64,000 bases of DNA. Origin: Hippasteria phrygiana (lineage: Eukaryota; Echinodermata; Asteroidea; Valvatida; Goniasteridae). The stretch is from contig JAZGUH010000699.1 of NCBI GenBank assembly GCA_037893225.1, positions 248,001 through 312,000 on the forward strand. Direction: 5' to 3'. Position 1 is the first letter of the stretch; every line of letters begins with the position of its first letter. The translations under genes and the position numbers were made by a program. Shown here piece after piece: positions 12,277-21,923 of the stretch. A model generated the notes under the pieces. That model was not told where the DNA came from, ran no database searches, and was given only the letters and a program-made list of their open reading frames with translations.

Positions 12277-12781
12277 ATTATTCAGTAATGTTTAGCATAG
12301 GCTTTTGTGAATTATTTAAAAAAAATACATTTATGCTGAAATTATCTTATGGTATAAAACAATCTGGGGGGATGATCCTATGGACTACCCCCCCCCCCCC
12401 CCACCACTACCAAGATTTATTCCCATGCCTGTTATTGCATCCTGTAATTATAACTACGTAAACATAACTGTAAATCCTAATTCTAAAAACTTAACAAGTT
12501 ATGAAAAAATGTTAGCATTTCTGAAAAATACTTACAATACCTGGAGTGTTAGTTTATATACTGCTATTACAGTAATACAGCATGTGAGGTGGGTCAACAT
12601 TAAAATTATTACAAAATGTGGGGTATGATAGCTGTCAAACATTCAAATTGATAGTAAACATTTGTATCCTGACCTCAAAATTGTCGAAACTTCCAAAAAT
12701 CTACCGGTTCGTTATTTATCTTGCTGCTCATTACAACAGAAATTCACTACCAACACTTCAGTCAATAACACATTACAAGCT

Positions 12782-15700
12782 TTATCTCACATCGTCTGAT
12801 TGTTGTGAAGTGTAGGGACTCAGTCCGCTCATTAGGATATTCAGATAATCCGAAGACGAGATAGGTGGATACTTGTTGCTCTTATCCATGCACTCGATGA
12901 TGGCCTCGTTGTCGGGGTAACCAAAGAAAGCGAGCGACTGGCGAGACTTGGCACGTTCCTCGGGCGTATCATCCATGAGCACGCAGTGTTTCTGAAATGT
13001 CCAAAAGAAAGAGTCATGAAAATGATGACAAGCTTGTTAATCTTGTCTTGAAATTGTGACAAAACAATAGCCAGAGGCATGTACGTGTACATCCACATCC
13101 ACAGGTGTTCAAGTTGTCATGTTAACAGCAGATGAAAGTGTTTTAAGATTGTTAGGCAAACACACGATGTGCTGGTAAATTTATTCTGAATGTGTGCTGT
13201 ATTTTTTATTCATTAACCCTATTAAACCCTGCCAGACGCAGCACGGTGCATCTGTGCTGACAGCTCCACTTTGCTGCACTCTGCACACAAGTCAATGTGA
13301 CAAAGTATGCAATCTGATGGGTCTGGCAGGGTTTCTAGCCAAAATGCCCTGGAGGGTTAGGGTTAAAGTTTTTTTCTGAGGCGATGAAATGAAGTATGTT
13401 ATGTATGCTACAGTAACATTTTCTACTTAGTCTGAATGCAAATACATTAAAACTTCGGTAGGCTGTAGAACTTAGAACCTCCGGAACTATCACTTAACAC
13501 TTCATTCTGGCAATGCACTCTTACTGGGGCAGATCAGGGGGGTGGGGTAAGCACCCTTTAATACTCTACCTGATTTTTTTTTTTTTGCATAGAAGCCCTG
13601 TTTTGTTCCTATTTTTCCTTCACGGGTAAGAAATAAAATAGGCTGTTAAATGATGCCCCAACTGAAAGAAAGATAGCAGCCCGATCACCTGGAACAGCCA
13701 AATTCATGTGTTTTAAGTATTGATGCAACACTTACCGTGGCAGGGTATACGCCCGATGTCCAACGTTCCATTAGGTTACCAATGTTGACCAGAATACCGC
13801 CCTCTACCATGGGTACTTTGATGTAACTGCCATCAGACTTACGAACCTGTTAACAAAAAAATCATATAAAACGGAAATCAGACATAACAGTTTGAATTGT
13901 TTTAAAGATAGTGTACATGATTGGTCATTGCTGCAATTTTCAGAAATGGGCGGATTTTCAAGGGTTAGTTTTTTATAGGAAATATCGTTTCACTGACCTG
14001 TTCAAAGTTGTGCGTTCTTGGATGGCGAAAAAAAGGAGAAAAACGGTGTTTGTTTTTAACCGTCGGGCAGCAGTTAACTGGATTTGTTATAGCACCCTCT
14101 TGTAAAATAAGCCAATATTTTTGTAAACGGGATCGTTTTCAATTGGTCACATAACTACGCGAGCCAATTGGTTACAATCCGTCGCTTCGGTACACTACTA
14201 CGCGACACACACTTGTACTATAATTGCAACCTTGCGCCCATTTTCGGATTAACCCATTTTAGACGCAACGTGGACTGACTACATTTGGTGAATAGAGGGC
14301 AGTATTTTTTTTAAATCCGTTATTTTTTTCGATTGTTACGCGGAACAATCGTTGGAAAATGATATTAATTTCAACTTTTCTTGAAACAACAGCACACTAG
14401 GTGCCATCATTTCACAGGATGATTGAGATTGCTATTAACTTAGTCTGGTAAGGTATTTCATAATAATTCAGTAAACATTTTTTTTAGAGGATTACTTCAT
14501 TGTGTGATATCTGGCCAAGGATACAGTACACAGAGTATTCCGGCCACACTGGTGGGGCTGTGTATGACACAGTTGTGCCTTTTACTGCCTTGGCCTGATC
14601 ATTTGGAAACGATTTCCAGCCACGGTAGTAGCGATTGAAAAACAAGCTTGGCTACGCACCTGCAGTCCTCGTCTTTGCTGAAACAGCAGCGTGATTCCGC
14701 CGAAGTCGGAGTGTTCTCCGCATCGCACCTGTTGTTCCTTGATGGTGATGTCGCTAAGCGGAGGGTAGAAGAGGGTTCTCAGAGTCATAGGATTATTCCT
14801 TGGCTTTTTGTGGTGTTTTATGAAAAACAGGGGATCCTTTGGAAATAAATAATAAATAATAATGATTTATAAAGCGCACATATTCACCATGATCATAGTG
14901 CCCAAGGCGCTACGTTATTACCCCTGCTCATCAGGCCTATTAATCATTCCTGAAACCTCGGCTCCCTGGGGAGTATACAGCCCCGGCTGTTAAACACACA
15001 TGGGCTAATCAAACACATAACCATCACTGCCCTCACAGGTACCCATTTACTCCTGGGTGGAGAGAAGCAACTTGTGACAAAATGCCTTGCTCAAGGACAC
15101 AAGCACCATGATGACCGCCCCCCCCAGCTGAATTTGAACCGAAAATCTCTAGTATCGCCAAGATCTTGAGTCCAGCACACATAAATGATGTCATAAAAAA
15201 AAGTTAGTGTTAAGTTTATCTTACCCGACAAGAAAAACGAGTCATGTCTTAATACCTTTTTGGCTTTTAAATTTTTATATTTTTATTTTTACATTTTAAT
15301 AAGTACAGTCATTTTGTGTAAAAAAAATAAAAAATTAAGTGAGGATCATTTTGTTGTTTTTCATACATTTCAACATCCACAAATGAAATTGACTACCTCG
15401 AGTTTGAGTCCATATGCCATGATTTCCAGTACTCTGTTATGAAGAGGAAGACACAGATCAAAGAAATCGTTCATGGTAGTTTTGAAGCCGGGACATTCAG
15501 ACTCTGTCGGCCACTCCTACGTACACAAAAGATGAGAAAATTCATGTTTCTTTGGCTTGGTACTATATTAAGATTTATATTTGAAAACAAAAATTCACTG
15601 AAAGGTCCTTATTGACCAAAATAGCTTTAAACATCAAATTGGGCAGGAAGATTTGGTAGAATAAAATTGCTAGAAAAAAAAATTAATTGTACAAAATAAA

Positions 15701-18090
15701 CAGATGGGAAGTTCTTTTATATTTCAGTTAAATATTTACTGTCTGTGCGATTCAACAAATTTGATTTTTGACTTTCGTCTTACATATATTATTTTAACAA
15801 CAACAAAATAATTCAAAGTGAACAAAGAAAACTGGCAGGAGCAGGATTCGAACCTGCGACCTACGGAATACGGGACCGGCGCTCTAACAACTGAGCTATC
15901 TTTAGTTTTGGCATCTGCAACCCTTCAATAAAGGCTTTCATTATTGGTAGCTTTCGCGCATCTAATACACACAAAGATGGATTATTGACGGGTCTCAAAT
16001 AATTCAATATTTGAACTGTAATGAAATGGGTGGGGATTTTTTGTTTGATGTATCACTAGAAAAATAGCAATTTAAAAAAATACATTATTTTTTAGGGTGA
16101 AACTCGAAAAGAGTATGGACAAGTATATATCTCTGAATATTTCTTTCAAGTGCAGAATCTTGCCTTACAGTATTTGCCAAAATCATGTGACTGCCGTAAA
16201 GACCTTTTAGTACTAAACCGATGATTTCAATTCTTTGTTAAATAATCTAAATTGCCATCTTCAAATACATGCACATTGCTTTTGTTAAAAATACTGAAGA
16301 TAAAACAAACTATTAGAAGCGATGAGGTTCTGACAAGTTCCTTGTGTTTCAACAAGCTGTTCTTATCTCGCCCCCCTTCTGTTTTGGACTCCACCCCTAG
16401 ATTTCACCACTTTAAAAAATGTACTTACATCACCAGCTGTCATGGGGTTAAAATTGAAGGATTCCTTGAGGTCACCGTAAGGTCGTTTATTATTAGTGCT
16501 GTCAAAATAAATAAAACAAAAACAAATGTTTTTTGGGGTGGAACCTCATGACAGAAAAAAACCAAATCAAATATGGGGACTAACTCAAATAATAATAATC
16601 GGCATTTAAGATTGCTAAAATAGTAAACTATATCACAGTGGTTTCTGCTCATCAGGCCCATTAATCATTCCTGGAACATCAACTCCCTGGGGAGTATACA
16701 GCCCCGGCTGCAAGTTAAGCGCACATGGGCTAATCGAACGCATAACCATCACTGCCCTCACAGGTACCCATTTACTCCTGGGTGGAGAGAAGCAACTTGT
16801 GACAAAGTGCCTTGCTCAGGGACACACGCACCATGACCCCAGCTGGTCTCGAACCCACAATCTGCAGTATCACCGACATCTTGAGTCTGGTACATTAAGC
16901 CACCAGGCCACAGCCCTGAAGCAAAATTCCCAATCAGAAAATTTCACTCCCCCGCCCCCCTTTGTGCTACCTGATGCTACGCTACCAACTATTCTCAAAA
17001 TGAATTCCAAATTACAGGTTTCAGCATGTTGATGCTGAACTGCACTCTCAGAGAGTCTCTTGATTGTAGGATGTAATTTTGGAAGTCATCTCAAAGCTTG
17101 TGTCCATGAGCAAGACACTTTGTCACAAGTAGTTCAAGGTTACAGCGAGTCTTTCATCCAATAGAGCTATACATTACATCTTCTTGTTTTACAGAATATG
17201 GCAGGACTTTACCATTCGCTTTGCAGTTTTTCGTAGCCATGGCAAGTTTTCCGCAAGTCACGGGGGTGCTTCTGTTTCACCTCAAAAGGAAGGTCAAAAT
17301 ATGTTTTAGACACTCGGTACAACTCTCGAACCTGTATTGGAATAGGAAACCAAAAGGGGAATTTCAGATTTTGACCCAATTGCCCTCAACACCACATTTG
17401 TCTAGTGGGACATGCAGAAAGATGACCACGTCGTACAGGGTGGTTAATAAAAAAAGTTAACCCAAGTTTAAGGTGATCGTTCACCCACCTCCTACAATTC
17501 CAGAGAATTTGTGTTTACCTAGTGTTGATGAGTAGGGTGTTTAGAAATAATCCTGAAAAAATGCTAGGTCTAGCTTAATTGGATCTCAAGATATGGCCCA
17601 TTACAGATGGCATGTACAAAACTGGCTTGTCCACGGGAGCTTCAGTAATGGGCCATATCTTGAGATCCAATTAAGCTAGACCTAGCATTTTTTCAGGATG
17701 ATTTCTAAACACCCTACTCATCAATACTAGGTAAACACAAATTCTCTGGAATTGTAGGAGGTGGGTGAACAATCACCTTAAACTTGGGTTAACTTTTTTT
17801 GTAACCACCCTAGGCCTGTACTACACTGTTTATGGCTTCTCTGTGCAATCAAATTTCCAACGTTGTCCATATGTGAAAATTCAGCATACCATAATGCAAA
17901 AATAATTTGAGACTCGACCAACCTTTTCCTGTTGGAAATCCATGTTGACTATGTAGAAGAATCCAATGGTAGTCAGTGCACTGTGGACATCGTCTACAAG
18001 TTTCTGAAACTGGCTGCTGTCTGGTCTCTCAAGCGACAAACGGTAGGCGCTGAAGTCAATAACTGGAATTTCGGACGATGAATCTCCCAT
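12782..18090 (-). CDS. Isopenicillin-N-synthase-like 2-oxoglutarate/Fe(II) oxygenase, paralogue A
   Basis: Seven exons in transcription order: 18090-17923, 17331-17213, 16498-16429, 15516-15397, 14836-14660, 13846-13736 and 12991-12782. Phases are consistent; 324 aa. The N-terminus IPVIDFSAYRLSLE and the GFFYIVN motif are typical of the DIOX_N domain. The 2OG-Fe(II) domain follows, with metal ligands H201 and D203 (EHSDFGG), a distal His257 (KHCV, at the exon 6/7 join) and the 2-oxoglutarate Arg/Ser pair RQS (R272, S274). The family uses 2-oxoglutarate, O2 and Fe(II) to oxidise small molecules; the substrate here is unknown. No signal peptide, so probably cytosolic. It is the last of three tandem copies. 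Introns carry F3, piggyBac-like and SINE insertions and a foldback element. Nothing disables the reading frame. Confidence 0.9.
13213..13366. mobile_element. TTAA-flanked (piggyBac-like) MITE, oxygenase A intron 6
   Basis: Starts TTAACCCTATTAAACCCTG and ends GGGTTAGGGTTAA, so TTAA bounds both sides with CCCT-type inverted ends, as in piggyBac-type elements. About 150 bp, non-coding. Confidence 0.55.
13900..14510 (+). mobile_element. MITE family F3, copy 1 (oxygenase A intron 5)
   Basis: Begins AAAGATAGTGTACATGATTGG and contains GCAATTTTCAGAAATGGG, CACTGACCTGTTCAAAG and a central palindrome CGATTGTTACGCGGAACAATC at about 14330-14352. It then has TGCCATCATTTCACAGG and ends near GGATTACTTCATTGTGTG. 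Complete copies elsewhere show ends that are inverted repeats (TTTAAAG-TAGTGTACA). Six copies occur in the window. Confidence 0.75.
14865..15185 (+). repeat. SINE-like family E, copy 1 (oxygenase A intron 4)
   Basis: Contains CTCATCAGGCCTATTAATC, CTCCCTGGGGAGTATACAGCC, CTCACAGGTACCCATTTACT and CAACTTGTGACAAAATGCC. The same order is seen at 16630-16920 and, reverse-complemented, at 43340-43815. It is preceded by an AATAATAATGATTTATAAAG tail-like sequence. Confidence 0.65.
15826..15915 (-). repeat. tRNA-derived SINE family A (oxygenase A intron 3)
   Basis: The minus strand reads TAGCTCAGTTGTTAGAGCGCC and then GCAGGTTCGAATCCTGCTCC, i.e. A- and B-box-like promoter sequence. It is followed by the family tail TTTTCTTTGTTCAC. 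Confidence 0.75.
16630..16920 (+). repeat. SINE-like family E, copy 2 (oxygenase A intron 2)
   Basis: Colinear with 14865-15185 through GCTCATCAGGCC, GGGGAGTATACAGCCCCGG, CATAACCATCACTGCCCTC and GACAAAGTGCCTTGCTC. Confidence 0.7.
17437..17811. repeat. Foldback element, arms about 160 bp (oxygenase A intron 1)
   Basis: Near-perfect inverted repeat. The left arm begins AGGGTGGTTAATAAAAAAAG and contains CTAGGTCTAGCTTAATTGG; the right arm mirrors it and ends TTTTTTTGTAACCACCCT. A spacer of about 50 bp (near 17605-17650) separates the arms. Only a few mismatches are visible, so insertion or arm homogenisation is recent. Confidence 0.85.
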
Positions 18091-18392
18091 GATGAACTAG
18101 AAAGCTTTCCTGGCTGCTAGGAACAAAAATAATGTAGAAAAAAATAATTGAGAAACATGCAGCATAATTGAACATGACAAGGAAAAGGTTTTTGTTTGGA
18201 AGAGGGGGGACGAGTTGGTACTGGTTACGATGTGGTGCCACTTTTAATTTAACATCAACATTAGCTGGCCTTATTACCTTTTGAACTTAAGCAAGTCCTT
18301 TCCTGAAGGCAAATGATAGTGATACAAGAAACTCAAGTCGGGGACACACAGGCATGCAGGGGTGGATGGAGAAATGTAACGGGAGGGTATCC

Positions 18393-18640
18393 AGAGCTGT
18401 AGTCGAGTCCCTGCAAGTCCTTTCACAAGTCCTTTAGCAAGTCCAGTTAGAAGTCCTTTCATAAAGCCAGTCACAAGTAACTGGATGAACAATGACAAAG
18501 GAATGCCTTGGTCAAAGCTCATTTGAATAGATTGCAATTGGAATTATAGGACTGGAGGGCTTGTGATCTGATGGACTTAATTGCACTACAGGGACTTGCA
18601 GGGACTTGTGATGGACTTGTGATGGACTCGACTATTATAA
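18393..18640. repeat. Hairpin repeat family F8, copy 3
   Basis: Starts GCTGTAGTCGAGTCCCTGC with repeated AAGTCCTTTCACAAGTCC. It ends in repeated GGACTTGTGATGGACTCGAC, the inverse of the start. Confidence 0.7.
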
Positions 18641-19452
18641 CAGCCCTGAGCAGTGGGTGATTGAACATCAAAGGGTGTAAAGAATGGGGAATGGACAGCT
18701 CCATGGTTGAGAGGGATCATGAAGCCGGGAGGGGTGACAAAAGGAGTGTAACAAAATTGGAGGGGGGGGGGGGGGGGTAGTAATTAGGCAACTGAGGGAT
18801 GGGGTGAAGGGAAAGGGGATTAAGCACATTTGAATATAAGGCGATGATCAAAGAGACAAAAGATACATGTTCTATAGAAAATTAGTGTAGAAAATTCAAA
18901 CCTTTCACCATTACCCATATTACCTCTCATTACCCTGTTGTAACTGGGTAAAATGTCGGTTTCAACAGGGTAATAACAGTAATATTTGGACTTGCAAATT
19001 GTGGTACGATTGTGGTGCACCATTTTTCAATTGTTTTCCTCATCAGAAAACTGTCGGCCTCAAGGATCATTTATATCTAATCCTTATCCTCAAATACCAA
19101 ATATTAAGGAATTTATAACACTTTCATTATCACACAGGTAATATCATTTGGGTAATAACACGGTAATATTGGTAATATTTAGTCTTAGTCAAATTTTGGG
19201 GTGATATTACCGGTATAATCGGTAACAAATTGCCCAGTGGGTTAGTGTAGAAATAAAAATAAACATATACCTGGTGATGCACAAGTAGAATGACACGAAC
19301 CACAAACAAATGTTCTTGGACTCCGTCAACAAAATGGTGCCGCAGACAGCCACAATGCAATCCAACACTGAATGTGCATGGCACTACAATGCACCAAATA
19401 ACCTTTCACCTTATTGCATTAACAATACACTTCGAGGTCAGCGAGGGTCGGA

Positions 19453-19590
19453 GTAGTTCAAGGTTACAGTGAGTCTTTCATCAAGAGCTATACATTACAT
19501 CATCTAGCTTTACAGAATATGGTAGGACTTTACCATTCACTTCCCAGTTTCTGGTAGCCATGGCAACTTGCCCTAGCTCCCTGAAAAAAG
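19453..19590 (-). pseudogene. Relic exon 2 of a lost oxygenase paralogue
   Basis: Sequence 19453-19580 is about 85% identical by eye to 17131-17260, which covers the 3' half of oxygenase A exon 2 plus its donor and adjacent intron. On the minus strand 19580-19534 keeps 47 nt encoding a peptide with SCHGYQKLGSEW (A has TCHGYEKLQSEW) and the donor GTAAAG. It is preceded by a possible acceptor TTTTTTCAG. The fragment starts in phase 0 and ends in phase 2, exactly as the full 119-nt exon does, but the 5' 72 nt (the ELYRVSKTYFDLPFE part) are gone. It lies upstream of A exon 1 with no other exon beside it, so it is most likely a leftover of a fourth copy or a local segmental duplication. Confidence 0.75.
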
Positions 19591-20023
19591 AGGGAATAGG
19601 GTAGGCTGGTGTTTTCTAAATGAAACAGTTTGAAAGAGGGAAGAAATTGTAATATTTTAAATGTTTCAACAAAACCAACTTCACAAAGTTGGACCTTTTT
19701 TGTGAAGTACTTTCAGATTTTTACATTTTCTGTGATAATGAAGGGATATGAACACAAGGTTCGGATGTTAATCTGAGTGATTTTTTGTTTTAAATTTTTT
19801 AATTTTTAACCAGGGATAACACGGGGACAGGATAGTCTAAAGGTTGATTTTTAGTTTTATAATTTAAAAAAATGCTAGAATGTTTTTTGTAACCAGAAAA
19901 AAATAATCAAATACAGAAAATATACTCCTGTTCCACGTACCTGTGTGTAAGTGGAGTGGTGATTATATTTATTCTTGTACTGCTCTGTAAATTTGCAATG
20001 TGCGGGCCACAAGTTCCATTTAA

Positions 20024-20424
20024 AGGTACTATTCATCATTTGCAAACATCAAAAACAAAACTACTGAATTATTACGAAATACCGTACTAGACTAAGTAAA
20101 TAGCAGTTCCAAGCATCCTGTGAAATCATGGCACCTGGTGTGCTGTCGTTTTCAAGAAAAGTGGAAATTTATATCGTTTTCCAACGATTGTCGGCCGACA
20201 ATAGTCTAGTTCCCCAACCTACGTTTTGTCTAAAGCATGTTCAGGGAACCAGACTACTGGAACATTTGTTTGTTTCTCTCTGTTTTCCCAGCAGCTATGC
20301 ACACATAACTTGAAACAAGTCAGTGTTACAGTATTTGCTAGCACGCTATAAAATACTAACTTTCAAATCCATTTATTTCTGAAAATTACAGCAAAAGCAA
20401 ATCGTCTATACTACATTTAAGCAT
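20024..20424 (-). mobile_element. MITE family F3, copy 2
   Basis: Reverse orientation: CTGAATTATTACGAAATACC, CCTGTGAAATCATGGCACC, core ACGATTGTCGGCCGACAAT (20184-20204) and GAAAATTACAGC, ending near 20424. Confidence 0.7.
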
Positions 20425-20635
20425 TAAATCGCTGTCAAAATTGAATCATTTCAAAAATTCAATGCAGAGTTGACAAACCATTCAAACCAGAAACTTAGAC
20501 AAACATACTGATCTCAAAGTTCAGTTTTTTGGTTCTTCTTTATTTCATATTTTGACTGGGGCCAATATGTAGAAAGCAAACTTTAAAATGATAACGTTCG
20601 CCAGATTTTTGCATTGTTAACAATTATTAAACAAT

Positions 20636-20745
20636 TGACAAGAGTGGGATTTGAACCCTCGATCTCTAGAACACTGTACCAGTGCACGACCTTTCGGTCT
20701 CCAGACAGTCAAGACACAGGCCACATGTAGGGCAAGGTAGCTCCG
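20636..20745 (-). repeat. tRNA-derived SINE family A, decayed copy
   Basis: Keeps GTGGGATTTGAACCCTCGAT (decayed B box, complement) and GGGCAAGGTAGCTC-type sequence. Internal order is disturbed, so old or rearranged. Confidence 0.45.
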
Positions 20746-21171
20746 TTGAGAGAGTATTGGTATGATGTTCACAATAAAATAGTTTTAAAATGAAATATAT
20801 GACAACTTTAAAGTTATATTGAAGACAAATCTAAAACTTTTAAGGGCATCCTTGTTATTAAAATTCTAATGTTATTTCGGACTGATGACTTGGTATATAG
20901 CCTAAAACTCATAATTCAGTTACTATCATTAAAGTAAAAATGCCGTGATATTTTGTGGTCTACCATTTTCACCCAGTCCCGAGACATGCCTGGAAGGAAT
21001 TACCAGTCAATCACAGACACCTTTTTTTTCTTCTTCAATGGAAGTCTTCCAATGGAAGTCTTCCAATACAAGGCTAAAAGCCACTCTATGTTTTGGGCTA
21101 CAACAGAGGTGGTGGGGTTGGCCACATTTTAGGTTGCCAGCCCTACCACCCTTATGGTTTTCCTGGGTCCA

Positions 21172-21414
21172 GGGGCCAATTTCATCAAGCTGTTAAGCAC
21201 AAAAATTTGCTTAGCAAGCAAATGCTTCCGTGATAAAAACTGGATTACCAACTAGATTTTCATGTGTGGAATATTGCTTTTGACTGGCATTCAGCTGTTG
21301 TTTGCTTAGCATGAAAATTACATGGACTTTTGGCTGGTAACCTGTTTTTACTAAGCAAGACATTTTCATGCTAAGCAAATTTTTGTGCTTAACAGCTTTA
21401 TGAAATTGGCCCCC
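21172..21414. mobile_element. Hairpin MITE family F2, copy 1
   Basis: Termini GGGGCCAATTTCATCAAGC / GCTTTATGAAATTGGCCCC are inverted repeats. Subterminal TTAAGCACAAAAATTTGC mirrors GCAAATTTTTGTGCTTAA. It is inserted in a second repeat, whose CCTGGGTCCA and AGATCTACATAGAGG flank it. Confidence 0.85.
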
Positions 21415-21639
21415 AGATCTACATAGAGGATAATGCAACAGATTCCAGATAAATTATCCCAATTTTCAGACATATACACTGATGCTGGGTTACTTCCACC
21501 GTTTCACAGAGTGAAATAACGTGATAAAAAATGTTTCTTGGTCCACAAGATTTTGTCAAAACCTGTACATTTTTGTCAGTCCATCAAAATAATTAATCTC
21601 TAATCATTAAATTGTATATCCGTGAAAACTTGACGACGG

Positions 21640-21923
21640 GCAAGCCGCGGTTGGCCACCTGGCTGATTGTCATCTATTCGCACAATGCTGTGCTTACTCA
21701 ATCCATTCATGTTTCAACTGTATTGTTCTTGAATGGGAGTGTAATGAATAGATAGAGCTTTTTCAAACAAAGCTTTCATTCACATGAAAGGGGGGCCTCC
21801 AAGTGTGATGAACAGGACCACTCTATTCAGTGTGGTGCCTATTGTTTGCATTTACGCTTGGCTGCACAGCCCGTTCTTGGCATACCAGCACCCCATCAAT
21901 GACAGTCGAACACAAGGGGTTAA
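21640..21923. mobile_element. TTAA-flanked (piggyBac-like) MITE at the oxygenase B stop codon
   Basis: The right end CACAAGGGGTTAA abuts the last codon of paralogue B. The interior (GGCTGCACAG, TTCTTGGCATACCAGCACCC, ACTCTATTCAGTGTGGTGCC) matches 55817-56135, which has TTAA on both sides. The left end is eroded, so its start is approximate. Confidence 0.65.

Larger units (their letters stand above)
10385..12781. other. Convergent intergenic region, TMX2 / oxygenase A
   Basis: Both flanking genes end here, so it holds two 3' UTRs. Most of it is repeats: F1 (10440-10660), F8 (11021-11212), R3 (11325-11545) and an hAT-like element (11561-12276). A run of 15 C occurs at about 12388. No gene was seen. 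Confidence 0.6.
18091..21919. other. Spacer between oxygenase paralogues B and A
   Basis: Holds the presumptive promoter of A (no clear TATA or initiator seen), F8 (18393-18640), a 16-G run near 18762, a GGTAATATT-rich stretch (about 19130-19215), the exon 2 relic (19453-19590), F3 (20024-20424), a decayed SINE (20636-20745), F2 (21172-21414) and a TTAA element (21640-21923). No intact gene. Confidence 0.6.
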
